64,000 nucleotides of DNA from Cytophagales bacterium UBA2561 (GCA_002340355.1 DDLX01000043.1:248001-312000), one strand, 5' to 3'. Positions 15,648-25,826 are shown, counted from the first letter of the stretch. Translations and numbers: made by a program. The notes: a model not told the origin generated them from the letters alone.

Positions 15648-17297
15648 CTATTGGTTTACTTTTCGCTTCACAAATGCCGATAAAAATATAAATATCGCTA
15701 TAAACCCTCCTAACTTTCCAAGATAATTACCTTGTTGAGCATAAACCGTTAATTTACCATTTAGGGTTACTTCATGCCGTAAGGTGGTCATTTCTTTGTA
15801 GTTCGATTTTTGTAAAATATCACCACGTTGGTTAATAAATCCTGAAATTCCTGTATTTGCCGAACGAGCTATACTACGACGCATTTCGATAGCCCGCAAA
15901 CGAGCATAATGAAAATGTTGCCGATGTCCTGCCGTATCGTCCCACCAATCATCATTGGTAATAATCGTAATTAATGTTGCTCCTTTTTGAATATATTTTC
16001 CCACAAATTCACCGTAAACTGATTCATAACAAATTACAGGAGCAACTTTCAAATTAGATTTTGCCAAGGAATCGGAATAAGAAAAAACTTCTGGTTCGGC
16101 TTGTACTCCAAGATTGCCAACCATTCCTCCCATATTCAACATTAATACTTTATCTAAAACTCGAAATAGCCAACCAAATGGATTAGTTTCAACTCCAATT
16201 ACTAATTTAGATTTATGATAAAATTTTGTATTCAACTGATTATCAATAAATAAAGCAGAGTTATAATTGTCATAAAAGACCCCGCCATAAGTTCGGTAAG
16301 TTTTAGATTGGGTTTGTGCTTTTGCTTCATTCGGATAACGAATTCGAGAATTTACTCCTGCGATTAATACCGAATGGGGATGTTTTTCCAAAAACATCTT
16401 TGCCATCCCAAAAGAATAATTCGTTCGTACTTCAGACTCTTCAATAATTTGGTGCAAAGAAGTTTCGGGCATTAAAACGACTTGTGTTTTTTCCGAACAA
16501 TTTTCATCTGCCAATTGAAATAAACGTTCCACTTGTTGGCCATAAGTTAGGGGATTCGAATTGTCATTTCCTGTTCGAGCATTGTAGTTATATTTTTCCT
16601 CATAAGTATCTATATTTGGCTGAATAACAAGAATTTCTGAGGTTTTTCCTTCTTCCTCATAAGTGTAATAAATTCCCAATGAAATTCCCGTAGGAATCAA
16701 AAAAAGTAAGGCACTTCCGATCCATGTATAACGATAAAATAAGCTATAAAAAATCAAAATATTGACTGACAAAACCCAAAGAGTTCCGCCAAGTACACCT
16801 GTATATTCGTACCACTGTACAACCTGAGGTAAAAAGGCAAAAACATTTCCGACCTGTAGCCAAGGATGTGATAAAGACCAATTAAAATGCAGATATTCAA
16901 AGAATAACCAAAATGCTAAAAAGGGTAAATACCCAAATTTATCCTTAGAAAGGCGTTTTGTCCAATGAAAAAACAAAACGGGTAAAGTTTGAAGTGCGCC
17001 ATTTGCGAGCCATGCGGCTATCGAAGCAGGTTTTGAGGCATTCCAAAGCCACCAAGTTGTTCCGACATTCCAAAGAAAAAAAGTAAACCAAAGTCCCAAG
17101 AATAATTTTCGATAACCTTTGTTTGGGCGGTGATCATAGATGTATTTTTCATAAGCTAAAATCGGAACAAAACCCAAGAAAATCAAAAAAATAAGTGGCA
17201 TATACCATGACAGCGAAAGTAAAATTCCACTCAAAATAGAAAGTCCAAATAAATACTTGGGATGTGCCTCAAATTGGGTCAGGAAGTTGGGTTTCAT
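15648..17297 (-). CDS. lnt: Apolipoprotein N-acyltransferase
   Basis: Inner-membrane enzyme that adds the third acyl chain to the N-terminal cysteine of lipoproteins. The ATG at 17297 (549 residues) is preferred; an in-frame GTG eight codons upstream is possible. About seven membrane helices in the first 220 residues are followed by the periplasmic nitrilase domain. The catalytic triad is visible: Glu in LMPETSLHQI, Lys in FYHKSKLVIGVE and Cys in APVICYESVYGE. One C-terminal helix closes the protein. Its presence fits the many lipoproteins in the genome, including two in this window. Confidence 0.95.
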   Translation of the reverse strand: MKPNFLTQFEAHPKYLFGLSILSGILLSLSWYMPLIFLIFLGFVPILAYEKYIYDHRPNKGYRKLFLGLWFTFFLWNVGTTWWLWNASKPASIAAWLANGALQTLPVLFFHWTKRLSKDKFGYLPFLAFWLFFEYLHFNWSLSHPWLQVGNVFAFLPQVVQWYEYTGVLGGTLWVLSVNILIFYSLFYRYTWIGSALLFLIPTGISLGIYYTYEEEGKTSEILVIQPNIDTYEEKYNYNARTGNDNSNPLTYGQQVERLFQLADENCSEKTQVVLMPETSLHQIIEESEVRTNYSFGMAKMFLEKHPHSVLIAGVNSRIRYPNEAKAQTQSKTYRTYGGVFYDNYNSALFIDNQLNTKFYHKSKLVIGVETNPFGWLFRVLDKVLMLNMGGMVGNLGVQAEPEVFSYSDSLAKSNLKVAPVICYESVYGEFVGKYIQKGATLITIITNDDWWDDTAGHRQHFHYARLRAIEMRRSIARSANTGISGFINQRGDILQKSNYKEMTTLRHEVTLNGKLTVYAQQGNYLGKLGGFIAIFIFLSAFVKRKVNQ

Positions 17298-17450
17298 GTT
17301 GATTTTGCGTTCAATTTTCACTAAATTTTAATCAATCGGCAAGCAAAAATATTGAAAAATCAGCGCAAAATGTCTCTTCTGAATTAGGAGTTATCACAAA
17401 ATGTTGATTCTTTCCTTGTTCAAAAAATAACAGTTGGTTGAAGGAAATTA

Positions 17451-18227
17451 CTACTTAAAATGATAACGAATCCCAAAAGTACCCCCTATTCCTGTACCAT
17501 TATATTTGAGAGAAGCTTTCTGAATGGGTTCTTGATAATATTTGTATTCTATAACACTTGTATGAAACTTATTTAGCCCCAGATTATAAAAAAAGTGATA
17601 ATTAAAACTAAATTTACGGATGATAAAAGAAATTTCAAGTCCAATTTGTCCATAAAAATTATATCTCTTGTATAAGTTTTCATACTCAATATATAATGGA
17701 AATTTACCTGCACGAAAGTGTAGAGATTGAGCCCCTAAAAGATCTGTACTAGTATCTGTTAAAACAGTATCCCAACTATTTGATTTCTTAGCATTCAATT
17801 TTCTTTTAAACTGAGTGTAAGCTATTCCTATAGAAGTACTTAGTACAATTTCATCCACTTTTGGTAGAATGCGAGTTGAAAAACTCCAAAATCGTTTTTT
17901 TAGATTGAGACCCAACATTTGACTATTAACTACACTTCCTCCTGTCTGGTTAATTGCTCCGTTTCGTTGAAAATCTAAAGAGTGTCCAAACTGACTAAGG
18001 CTCGCTACAACTTGCAATGAAAATGTAGGAATAAATTCCCATTGTATTTCAATATTTGCCAAAGGATTAGTAGCCATTTTAGTTGTTATAGCTCCAAAGG
18101 AGTCATCTTTTTGAATAGAATAAGACAGAATACCAGCATTAACACCCACACCCAGACGGTGTTGGGCATGAGTGTTATGAAAAATGAAAAAGCAAACTAT
18201 CAAAAAAAATATACGCATTTTCTTCAA
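17451..18227 (-). CDS. Exported outer-membrane-like protein, tandem paralog 1
   Basis: A 258-residue protein with a signal peptide (MKKMRIFFLIVCFFIF...THAQ) followed by alternating hydrophobic strands that suggest a small beta-barrel and end in FGIRYHFK with the aromatic C-terminus common in outer-membrane barrels. It is a close paralog of the upstream gene at 18229-18999; corresponding positions lie 780 bp apart. Signal peptides and the last 30 residues are nearly identical, while the middle has diverged. The two reading frames are separated by a single base, so they form one transcript. Function unknown. Confidence 0.72.
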   Translation of the reverse strand: MKKMRIFFLIVCFFIFHNTHAQHRLGVGVNAGILSYSIQKDDSFGAITTKMATNPLANIEIQWEFIPTFSLQVVASLSQFGHSLDFQRNGAINQTGGSVVNSQMLGLNLKKRFWSFSTRILPKVDEIVLSTSIGIAYTQFKRKLNAKKSNSWDTVLTDTSTDLLGAQSLHFRAGKFPLYIEYENLYKRYNFYGQIGLEISFIIRKFSFNYHFFYNLGLNKFHTSVIEYKYYQEPIQKASLKYNGTGIGGTFGIRYHFK

Positions 18228-18228
18228 A

Positions 18229-18999
18229 TCATAGCTTAAAATGATAACGAATCCCGAAAGTACCCCCTATTCCTGTACCATTATATTTGAGAGAAGCTTT
18301 CTGAATGGGTTCTTGATAGTATTTATATTCGACATCACTTTTAAAAAATTCATTCATACCTAAAGTTCCGAAAAAATGATAATTCAAACTAAATCGACGG
18401 ATGACAAAAGATATTTCAAGCCCAATTCGTCCATACAAATTAGATTTCTGATGTAAATCATAATATTCACTGTAAAGTGGAAGACTTCCTCCAAGAAAAT
18501 GGATGTCTAGAACCCCCAAGTGATCTATATTCGCATCAGATAGGATACCATTCCCAGTATTTGTTGCCCATCCTCCACTTGTTTGCTCAAACTTGACATA
18601 AGTCAATCCTGAAGATACACTTAGTACAATTTCATCTACTTTCGGCAAAATACGAGTCGAGAAGCTCCAAAGTCGCTTTTTTAAATTGAAACCCAGCAAC
18701 TGACTATTCACCATATCTCCCCCTATTTGTTTGGAGGTACCATCTTTTTTAAAACTCAACATGGATACAAATTGACTAAGGCTAGCAATGATTTGTAAGG
18801 AATAGGTCGGCACAAATTCCCACTCCATTTCAAGTCCTGCTAGTGGTACACCTGCCCCTTTAGTTGCAACAGCCCCAAAAGGGTCGTCTTTTTGTACAAA
18901 CTGATAGTGAATACCAGCATTAACACCCACACCCAGACGGTGTTGGGCATGAGTGTTATGAAAAATGAGAAAGCAAACTATCAAAAAAAATATACGCAT
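18229..18999 (-). CDS. Exported outer-membrane-like protein, tandem paralog 2
   Basis: A 256-residue sister of the preceding entry with the same plan: signal peptide ending NTHAQ, then HRLGVGVNAGI, a strand-rich body, and a C-terminal block running from YKYYQEPIQKASLKYNG to FGIRYHFKL. The central part (residues about 30-150) differs, for example GGWATNTG instead of the Lys-rich loop of the other copy. It begins 13 nt after the stop of the lipoprotein gene at 19013, so lipoprotein and both paralogs probably form a three-gene operon. Role unknown; a surface or outer-membrane location is inferred. Confidence 0.72.
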   Translation of the reverse strand: MRIFFLIVCFLIFHNTHAQHRLGVGVNAGIHYQFVQKDDPFGAVATKGAGVPLAGLEMEWEFVPTYSLQIIASLSQFVSMLSFKKDGTSKQIGGDMVNSQLLGFNLKKRLWSFSTRILPKVDEIVLSVSSGLTYVKFEQTSGGWATNTGNGILSDANIDHLGVLDIHFLGGSLPLYSEYYDLHQKSNLYGRIGLEISFVIRRFSLNYHFFGTLGMNEFFKSDVEYKYYQEPIQKASLKYNGTGIGGTFGIRYHFKL

Positions 19000-19012
19000 C
19001 TATTTCAATAGT

Positions 19013-20059
19013 TTATTGATGTTGTAGATGATAATAACGCCCTTTATACATTAAAATACCTTTAACAGTTCCACCCCCAAATTTATAACTCCAAGGACTT
19101 GGGCAAGGTAAAGGAAATCCCCAATGGAAACAAAGCTTAGCCCCCCAATGAGTATACAAAGTTTTGTTAATTTCTGATTCATTGGATTTAATATCTGAAT
19201 CAGTATATACTTTAACATTTGAAAAATCCTTTTCATAATATGTCAAGATTTCTAAATTAATCCAGTCTAGTTGTATGGAAGTTGCTCGTTCATTCACCCA
19301 ACGATCCCAACAAAAGACAAAACACTTTCTTTTCTTTTTCTTCAAAGTTGCTTTAACTCCACCTGCTTTATAATAAAAAAAGTTATTCATCCAAGTAGTA
19401 ACTGTAAAGATCTTATTTCCATCGACCATCGTTAAGCGTCCATTTGGTATAATTGAATCCTCGAGAGTAACTATTGTGGTATCAATTTCACGGATAGGAG
19501 TTTCGGGATAATAGGTAAAAACACCCTCCTGAATTTGGTACATCCCGTCTGTGGTAATAGAATCCGAACGGAGACGACTTAGGTTATCGGTTTCATTTTC
19601 AAGAAATGTCAGAAGTTCAGGTCGTTTTTCAGGAGCAAACATATAAACACTTTTACTGCCCACACGGTAAATTAAGCCCTCAATTTCCAACTCTAAATCG
19701 GTGTTTACTAAATGTCGAAGGTGAGGGTCATCAATTAATGAATCAGTCACATTTTCCTCATTTTCAACCCGTCCATTCAAGAAGTCAAGCTGTGAATATG
19801 CCTCTAAAGACATAAAATTTCGCTGTTGGAGGTCATCAATAATTGCTTTGCTGTTTGTGGAGTCTTCAAAACTTTGCATTAAAGTTTGAAAACCTTCAAA
19901 TGAGTCAAAAACGAGCCTACCCTCTTTGGTTTTGAAGTCAAATTCGGATACAGGGTTTGGATTTTGCAATTCATCCAATGTATCCTGTTGACAAGATGAG
20001 GTAAACAAGATGAGGAGTGCAAACATATACACTCGGTAGTAGGATTTAAAATTTTTCAT
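19013..20059 (-). CDS. Lipoprotein of unknown function
   Basis: A 348-residue lipoprotein. The signal peptide ends in the lipobox FTSSC (Cys near residue 23) and is followed by Gln/Asp, compatible with outer-membrane sorting. The N-terminal half is acidic and helical. The C-terminal third (from about residue 245) carries a Cys-pair segment KCFVFCWDRWVNE and later LCFHWGFPLPCP, suggesting disulfides in a compact domain ending in YKGRYYHLQHQ. No family was recognised. It is the first gene of the operon with the two paralogous exported proteins and has a promoter-like TATATTTG at 20091-20098. Confidence 0.72.
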   Translation of the reverse strand: MKNFKSYYRVYMFALLILFTSSCQQDTLDELQNPNPVSEFDFKTKEGRLVFDSFEGFQTLMQSFEDSTNSKAIIDDLQQRNFMSLEAYSQLDFLNGRVENEENVTDSLIDDPHLRHLVNTDLELEIEGLIYRVGSKSVYMFAPEKRPELLTFLENETDNLSRLRSDSITTDGMYQIQEGVFTYYPETPIREIDTTIVTLEDSIIPNGRLTMVDGNKIFTVTTWMNNFFYYKAGGVKATLKKKKRKCFVFCWDRWVNERATSIQLDWINLEILTYYEKDFSNVKVYTDSDIKSNESEINKTLYTHWGAKLCFHWGFPLPCPSPWSYKFGGGTVKGILMYKGRYYHLQHQ

Positions 20060-20090
20060 AATTAATTGGTCTGTGATTAATTTTTATACC

Positions 20091-20122
20091 CAAATATAAT
20101 TGGAATTAGGTTTAGAAACCAA
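20091..20122 (-). promoter_or_regulatory. Promoter of the lipoprotein operon
   Basis: On the minus strand TATATTTG (20091-20098) is preceded by a TTG element (20120-20122) at 21 nt, matching the Bacteroidota promoter. It lies 32 nt upstream of the lipoprotein ATG. Confidence 0.55.
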
Positions 20123-20175
20123 TTTTATATGAGAAATATTGATATTAAAAATTAAATATTTTATTTGAATTGTAC

Positions 20176-20943
20176 CTAATTCCGAGTAAAAACCCATGTA
20201 TCGCCTTTGGTATGGTCAGGATTAAAACGATAACTTTCCAAATCAAATCCCTGTAAATCATTCGGTTCAGTAATTCGATTTTGAATGATAAATCGAGTTA
20301 TCAAGCCTCTTGCTTTTTTGGCATAAACACTAATGACTTTGTAGTTTCCATTTTTGAAATCCTTGAAAACGGGGGTAATGATACGATGCCGAATATTTTT
20401 TGTACCAATGGCTTTAAAATATTCATTGGAAGCCAAATTAAGTACTACTTTTTTAGTTTGATTATCAAGGACTTGATTGATATTTTCAGCAAGTGTTGTT
20501 CCCCAAAATTGATATAAATTTTTGCCTTTGGAATTTTCTAATTTCGTTCCCATTTCTAAACGGTAAGGTTGGGTTAAATCCAAAGGACGAAGCAATCCGT
20601 AGAACCCTGATAAAATTCGCAAATGATTTTGAGCAAATTGTAGTTCATCATCAGAAAAGTCTTGGGCTGAAAGTCCTCGATAGACATCACCTTGAAACAA
20701 AAAAAGGGCTGGTTTAGCATTTTTTAGAGTGTGTTCAAGTTGCCACTCTTGATATCGCTCATAGTTTTCTTGAGCCAGTTTATCACTGATTTTCATCAGC
20801 TTACCAATTTTCATTGGCGAAAAAGACTTTAAAATGTTTCTTAATTTTTCAGCTTCTCCAAGATATTGGGGAAGCGTATAATTCTTCCAATCTGAAGAGA
20901 TTTCGGTATCTAGTGATTTGGCAGGAGAAATAAGTAACAACAT
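20176..20943 (-). CDS. yaaA: Peroxide stress protein YaaA (DUF328 family)
   Basis: A 255-residue cytosolic protein of the YaaA/DUF328 family, which in E. coli limits intracellular iron and DNA damage during peroxide stress. Family blocks visible: LLLISPAKSLD at the N-terminus, LFLFQGDVYRGL near residue 85, LSGFYGLLRPLDLTQPYRLEM near 112-132 and ISVYAKKARGLITRFII near 205. Length is normal. It stands alone between a ParA-like gene and the lipoprotein operon. No OxyR-like site was identified. Confidence 0.95.
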   Translation of the reverse strand: MLLLISPAKSLDTEISSDWKNYTLPQYLGEAEKLRNILKSFSPMKIGKLMKISDKLAQENYERYQEWQLEHTLKNAKPALFLFQGDVYRGLSAQDFSDDELQFAQNHLRILSGFYGLLRPLDLTQPYRLEMGTKLENSKGKNLYQFWGTTLAENINQVLDNQTKKVVLNLASNEYFKAIGTKNIRHRIITPVFKDFKNGNYKVISVYAKKARGLITRFIIQNRITEPNDLQGFDLESYRFNPDHTKGDTWVFTRN

Positions 20944-21034
20944 ATTTGATAGATGTGAATTTTAGTTTACACCTACAAAACTATTAAAATTTAGAGCTTG
21001 ACTGACCTGATATGAATGCTTCGGTTCTAAATAT

Positions 21035-21697
21035 TTAGATATAACAATGTGTTCGGAACTCATCAAAATATTGATTGAATTCATCATCACGGTTATCAGG
21101 GTCAGTAATATCTTTGAAGGTCGAAATGTGACGTTTATAACGTACTAAACTCGAAAGTGAAGAATAAAACAAGCGTACTTGTTTGAGTTCTGAAATCTGG
21201 CGTAAAAGTCGGTATTCAATCGTATTATCTTTTTTGTTAATGACCCCAAAAACTTCCAGCGGTTTTTTATCTGTTTTGCGTTTTTGTTGATACTCAGGAA
21301 TGCGTTTTAGGAAGGATAAAGTTGCATTGACATCCAAGGTGCTTGCAACAATGGGGACGATCAAAATATCCGATTCTAAAATACTAAAAAATAGTTCTTG
21401 ACTTTTGATATTCCCTGGTAAATCCATCAAGACGACATCATACTTCTGACGGGCTAAAATCAAGACTTTCTCAAAATTGATTTCAGGGTTGGGCTGATTC
21501 CAGTTAAAGGCAAAAACATCATAAGAAGCGGAATTTTTTTCATTCTTATAAATGGTTTTGACAGAAAGTTGAGGATCGGAATCGATGACTAAAACTTTGT
21601 TATTCGTGCGGTTATGAATTGCCGAAGCCGTGAGCATAAGCAAAGTCGTTTTGCCTGCTCCGCCTTTTTGAGTAACAAATGAAATTACTTTGCTCAT
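21035..21697 (-). CDS. Orphan ParA/MinD-like ATPase
   Basis: A 220-residue P-loop ATPase of the ParA family. The deviant Walker A motif KGGAGKTT lies at residues 11-18, followed by VLVIDSDPQ (switch I) and VLMDLPGN (Walker B region). The C-terminal part includes NKKDNTIEYRLLRQI. No parB gene, parS-like repeat cluster or replication gene is nearby, so it is not an obvious chromosome or plasmid partition locus. It may position another cargo. The start gives the standard first strand MSKVISFVTQKGG. Confidence 0.88.
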   Translation of the reverse strand: MSKVISFVTQKGGAGKTTLLMLTASAIHNRTNNKVLVIDSDPQLSVKTIYKNEKNSASYDVFAFNWNQPNPEINFEKVLILARQKYDVVLMDLPGNIKSQELFFSILESDILIVPIVASTLDVNATLSFLKRIPEYQQKRKTDKKPLEVFGVINKKDNTIEYRLLRQISELKQVRLFYSSLSSLVRYKRHISTFKDITDPDNRDDEFNQYFDEFRTHCYI

Positions 21698-21825
21698 GGA
21701 AATTTTCTAAGATGATTTGGATAAGCATAAAAGTAGAGCAAGTTTCCGAAAAAAATTCGAAAAAAAAAAAAGAAAGGGATGAAACTGCAAAAATATAGGT
21801 TTATTTAATTTTTTAATATAATTGC

Positions 21826-24800
21826 CTAATTCTTAATGAGTTTTAGAGGTAGGATAATGCTAAATTCTGTTCCTTTTCCTTCCTCACTTTCCACACTGAT
21901 TTTACCTTCATGTTTTTCAATAATACCATGCGAAATAGACAAACCTAAACCTGTGCCTTCACCGACTTCTTTAGTCGTAAAAAAAGGCTCAAAGATTCGG
22001 TTTTTAACTTGTTCTGGAATGCCTGCGCCTGTATCTCGGATACTAATTCGGATATAATGTTCTTCGTATAGTTGGGTGGTAATATAAATTTTTCCTTCCG
22101 CCTCAATAGCTTGAATGGCATTGGCTAATAAGTTCATAAACACCTGATTCAATTTTCCTGGGTAACACTCCACTTTAGGAATATTTGCACCATAATTTTT
22201 GATAATTTCAATACGGTTTTTGTATTTATTCCGTAAAATGACCAAAGTAGAATCTATGCTTTCTTCCAAACTAACCAGTTTAGAAGCATCTTCATCTAAT
22301 CGAGAAAAAGTACGTAATCCTTTCACAATTTCTGTAATCCGAATTGCCCCTGTACGGACATCTGCCAAAAGACTAAGCGTATCTTCAGAAAAATCTTCTT
22401 CAAGCTCAATTTCTTCTTTTAAATCATTGATTTCTTGTATTTTATTAGAAAATTCTTGAGGTGAAATATTGTCTAGTTCAGTATATTTTTCAAGTACTTC
22501 TAGTAGTTCTTCAATATGAGTTTGAAGGGCTTCTGTTCCTGCAAAAATAAAATTCACAGGATTGTTTATTTCATGAGCAATACCTGCAGTCAAAACACCT
22601 AAACTTGCCATTTTTTCAGATTGTACTAATTGCCCTTGTGTACTTTTTAGAGATTCATGCGTGGTTCGTAGCACTTTGAGTTGTTGTTTTTCTTTTCGAA
22701 GCATTCCCTGCAGTTTGCGTTCAGTTCGGGTAAATTGTCGATTAATAACGGATAATTCTTCCGAATTTTGACGTAACTCTTCGGCTAGACTCGTTAATTC
22801 TTCATTGGCTTCTTGGAGTTCTTGCGCTTTTGTCTGAGCAATTTCTCGTTCTTTGTGGGCTTCGGCTGTTTGTTCCTTAACCAACTTCTCCAGCTTTTGA
22901 TTATTTTGTTTAATATCATAAATATGATAATAATAATAAATAACTGGAACACCACAAATAAGGAATAAAAGTAAAACTTTGAAAGTGGTAGTTTCTATGA
23001 ATGGTGGATGAACTTGTAGACGAACGGCTAGTTCTTTTACATTCTGAGAGCTTCTAACCCGAAAGGTGTATTTCCCTGAAGGAATATTCGTATAAGTTAC
23101 GAATCGTCTTTGGCTTGGAGGATTGAAATCTTTTTCAAAGCCTTCTAAATAATATTGATAAGTTCGGTTCGGATTGGCAAAATCTAAGGAAGAAAACCCA
23201 AAAGTAAATACATTTTCAGCCGTTTCAATCTCAATTTTTTCCACTTCCTCAATAGGTTTGTCAAATCGATTTTGGTGTATGACAGACTTATTGAAAACCT
23301 GAAAATCAACTAAGAAAATGGACGATTTATTCTCAGAAACTTTAAGGCTATCAGGATGAAAAAGTACTAAACCGTGATTTGTACCAAAATATAATTCTCC
23401 GTTTGTATCTTTAAAGACGGAGCCTCTGGTAAAAACATCACCTGGCAATCCATCTTTTGTCGTAAGATGCATCACTTGTTGTGTTTGTGGTCTGAATCGA
23501 AGTAGTCCATTTGTGGTACTTACCCATAAATTTCCTCGTTTATCCGATTCAATTCCCTGAACTGCTCCATGAGGCAATCCATCTTTTCTGGTATACGTGT
23601 CAAATCCACCATTTTCATCGTAACGACTTAACCCTGCAACTGAACCAATCCAAACTTGTTGTTTGGCATCTTCGAAAATTGCCCATAGGTTATTCGTAGG
23701 AATAGATTTAGAATTTTTAGGGTTGAATGTGAATATTTTACTTTCTTGATTATCAATGAGTTGTAATCCGCTATTTTCATGTCGTCCTACCCAAATTCTA
23801 TCTTTAGAATCCTTAAAAATGGCGAAAACAGGGTGAAAAAGCTTTTCATTTTTAGAGCTTGAATTAGGGATAAAAATAGGACTAGTTTGTTCATTTTCAA
23901 TTTTATAAATTATCCCATTCTGTCCTCCAAAATAAATGTTTTTTTTAGAATCAGTGTGAAAAGCATAAATTGTCATGTCCTCAGTAATTGAGGTTTTTTG
24001 AAAAGTTCCATTTTTAAATTTGACAAGCCCACCTTCCGTACCAAGCCATAAGTTACCTTTCGTATCTGAAGAAATACATCGGATAGCATTTACCCAAGAA
24101 TTATCAGGATCTTGAAAATGAGTTATTTGTCTATCCTTATAACGATGTAAGCCACCACCTAGCGAGCCAATCCAAAGTGTTCCATCTTCCGTTTTATGAA
24201 TGCCCGAAATATGCTCATTAGTCAAAGAATTTTGCTTATCAGTAGTTTCAAAAATGGTGAAGGGACTTTGGTGTATTCGAGAAATACCTCCTGCAAATGT
24301 TCCGATCCAAAGGATGCCTTGTTGGTCTTCAAAAATAGTTTCGATATAATTACCACATGGACTCCGACTATCATAAGACCGATGTTCAAAAGCTGTAAAT
24401 TGTCCATTTTCGAATCTGTTTATTCCGCCTCCCCATGTTCCTATCCAAATAATTCCATTTCGGTCTTCTAAAATACTCATGACTGAAGCATTATTCAGAT
24501 TGGAGTTTTCGGGGTTAATATGTTGGAATTGCCCACTTTTGAATTTATTTAGTCCGTGTTGCCATGTTCCTATCCAAAGTGTCCCTGTACGATCTTCACT
24601 TAGTGCCGTGATGTAATTGCCTGAAATTGTTTTTGGGTTGGCAGCGTCGTGTCGGAAATGAGTGAAGGTATTATCGGCATTCTTTCGGTTGAGCCCACCG
24701 CCATATGTCCCTACCCATAGCATCCCTTTTCTATCAATAAGTAAGGAAAAAATAGCATTGTGACTCAGTGAAGTAGAATCTTTGGGATTATACTGGAAGT

Positions 24801-25290
24801 TGGTAAATTTTTCATCTCGAAAACAAGATAAACCTGCATCTTTTGTTCCAATCCAGATATTCCCGTCTAGATCTTCAGTAATCACCTCAATATCATTACT
24901 GGGGATACTAAAAGAATTTTTGGGATCGTGCTGAAATGAATCAAATTTTCCGTTTTGGAATCGCTTTAATCCACCGCCCTGTGTTCCAATCCAAAGAATA
25001 CCTTTTTTATCAATAAATAAGGTTCGTATTACATTGTTTCCCTGTAAATTGTCGTTTTCATAAAGATGAAAAGTACGAAATTCGTAGCCGTCATAACGTT
25101 GTAAGCCGTCTGCTGTTCCTACCCAAATAAACCCTTTTTGGTCTTTGACAATAGCACGTACTTGATGACTGGCTAGTCCATTTTCGATTGTCAAATTTTG
25201 GAACGAAATATTAGATTGAGCAGATACTTTTTGGGAACTAACTAAAACCCAGCATCCCCATAAGATACTAAAGATCTGTCGAATAGTCAT
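21826..25290 (-). CDS. Two-component-propeller sensor histidine kinase
   Basis: The start at 25290 is preferred: an AGGA sequence lies just upstream and the codon opens a normal signal peptide ending VSAQ. The frame reaches 35 codons further, to 25395. The roughly 1154-residue protein has about twelve regulator-propeller repeats (WIGT/WVGTxGGGLxR type), a Y_Y_Y domain (YQYYLEGFEKDF...YTNIPSGKYTF), one membrane helix near residue 785, a coiled coil, a HisKA H-box (MASLGVLTAGIAHEINNP, His about 906) and a HATPase domain (RDTGAGIP, GEGTGLGLS). Unlike classical Bacteroides hybrid systems it has no receiver or AraC domain, so the response regulator is elsewhere. Ligand unknown; no polysaccharide cluster is adjacent. 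Confidence 0.92.
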   Translation of the reverse strand: MTIRQIFSILWGCWVLVSSQKVSAQSNISFQNLTIENGLASHQVRAIVKDQKGFIWVGTADGLQRYDGYEFRTFHLYENDNLQGNNVIRTLFIDKKGILWIGTQGGGLKRFQNGKFDSFQHDPKNSFSIPSNDIEVITEDLDGNIWIGTKDAGLSCFRDEKFTNFQYNPKDSTSLSHNAIFSLLIDRKGMLWVGTYGGGLNRKNADNTFTHFRHDAANPKTISGNYITALSEDRTGTLWIGTWQHGLNKFKSGQFQHINPENSNLNNASVMSILEDRNGIIWIGTWGGGINRFENGQFTAFEHRSYDSRSPCGNYIETIFEDQQGILWIGTFAGGISRIHQSPFTIFETTDKQNSLTNEHISGIHKTEDGTLWIGSLGGGLHRYKDRQITHFQDPDNSWVNAIRCISSDTKGNLWLGTEGGLVKFKNGTFQKTSITEDMTIYAFHTDSKKNIYFGGQNGIIYKIENEQTSPIFIPNSSSKNEKLFHPVFAIFKDSKDRIWVGRHENSGLQLIDNQESKIFTFNPKNSKSIPTNNLWAIFEDAKQQVWIGSVAGLSRYDENGGFDTYTRKDGLPHGAVQGIESDKRGNLWVSTTNGLLRFRPQTQQVMHLTTKDGLPGDVFTRGSVFKDTNGELYFGTNHGLVLFHPDSLKVSENKSSIFLVDFQVFNKSVIHQNRFDKPIEEVEKIEIETAENVFTFGFSSLDFANPNRTYQYYLEGFEKDFNPPSQRRFVTYTNIPSGKYTFRVRSSQNVKELAVRLQVHPPFIETTTFKVLLLFLICGVPVIYYYYHIYDIKQNNQKLEKLVKEQTAEAHKEREIAQTKAQELQEANEELTSLAEELRQNSEELSVINRQFTRTERKLQGMLRKEKQQLKVLRTTHESLKSTQGQLVQSEKMASLGVLTAGIAHEINNPVNFIFAGTEALQTHIEELLEVLEKYTELDNISPQEFSNKIQEINDLKEEIELEEDFSEDTLSLLADVRTGAIRITEIVKGLRTFSRLDEDASKLVSLEESIDSTLVILRNKYKNRIEIIKNYGANIPKVECYPGKLNQVFMNLLANAIQAIEAEGKIYITTQLYEEHYIRISIRDTGAGIPEQVKNRIFEPFFTTKEVGEGTGLGLSISHGIIEKHEGKISVESEEGKGTEFSIILPLKLIKN

Positions 25291-25395
25291 CTGATTTCCT
25301 GAAAAAATAGAGTCAATGAATACCAAACTTCGTATGAGTAAAAATAGTGCCAAGTATTTAAGTTTCATACTTTTCTGATTATCAGAAAAATACAT

Positions 25396-25826
25396 AAAAA
25401 TTCAAATATAAACTTTTTTCAAAAACTAGCATATATTATCATGCTTTTTTGCGCTACACTCACCTAAAATAACTTAAGTTTATATTAAATGTAGAATTGG
25501 TCAAAAATGAGATATTTTCTCAATTGAAGGAATCCTTCAGATTTGTCAAGTTTATAAAATTTTTGATAAGTCGAAATTTTTAGGTGTTCTTTTTTATAAT
25601 TTCATGTTTATCAGATTCGAATTGGAGAATTTGTAAGTTATCAAAGTAACTTAGTTTTAATAATTTTCTTCAAGGATTTAAGTATTTGAAAAATATCATA
25701 AACACTATTCATGCGTACAAAAAAATGTATAGACTAAGGATGTCTGAGAGGTTTGTTGTGGAGTACAATTTTGGGTATGTAAACCTATAAAATTTTCAAG
25801 AATCTTATAGGTTTAAAATGTGTTAT
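25396..25826. other. Intergenic region between the propeller kinase and metZ
   Basis: AT-rich, with no coding frame. The inverted repeat AAACCTATAA at 25781-25790 and its complement at 25805-25814 lies downstream of metZ on the minus strand and may be a weak terminator without a long T-run. A short AGCAT hairpin followed by T6 occurs near 25430-25450. Confidence 0.45.
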
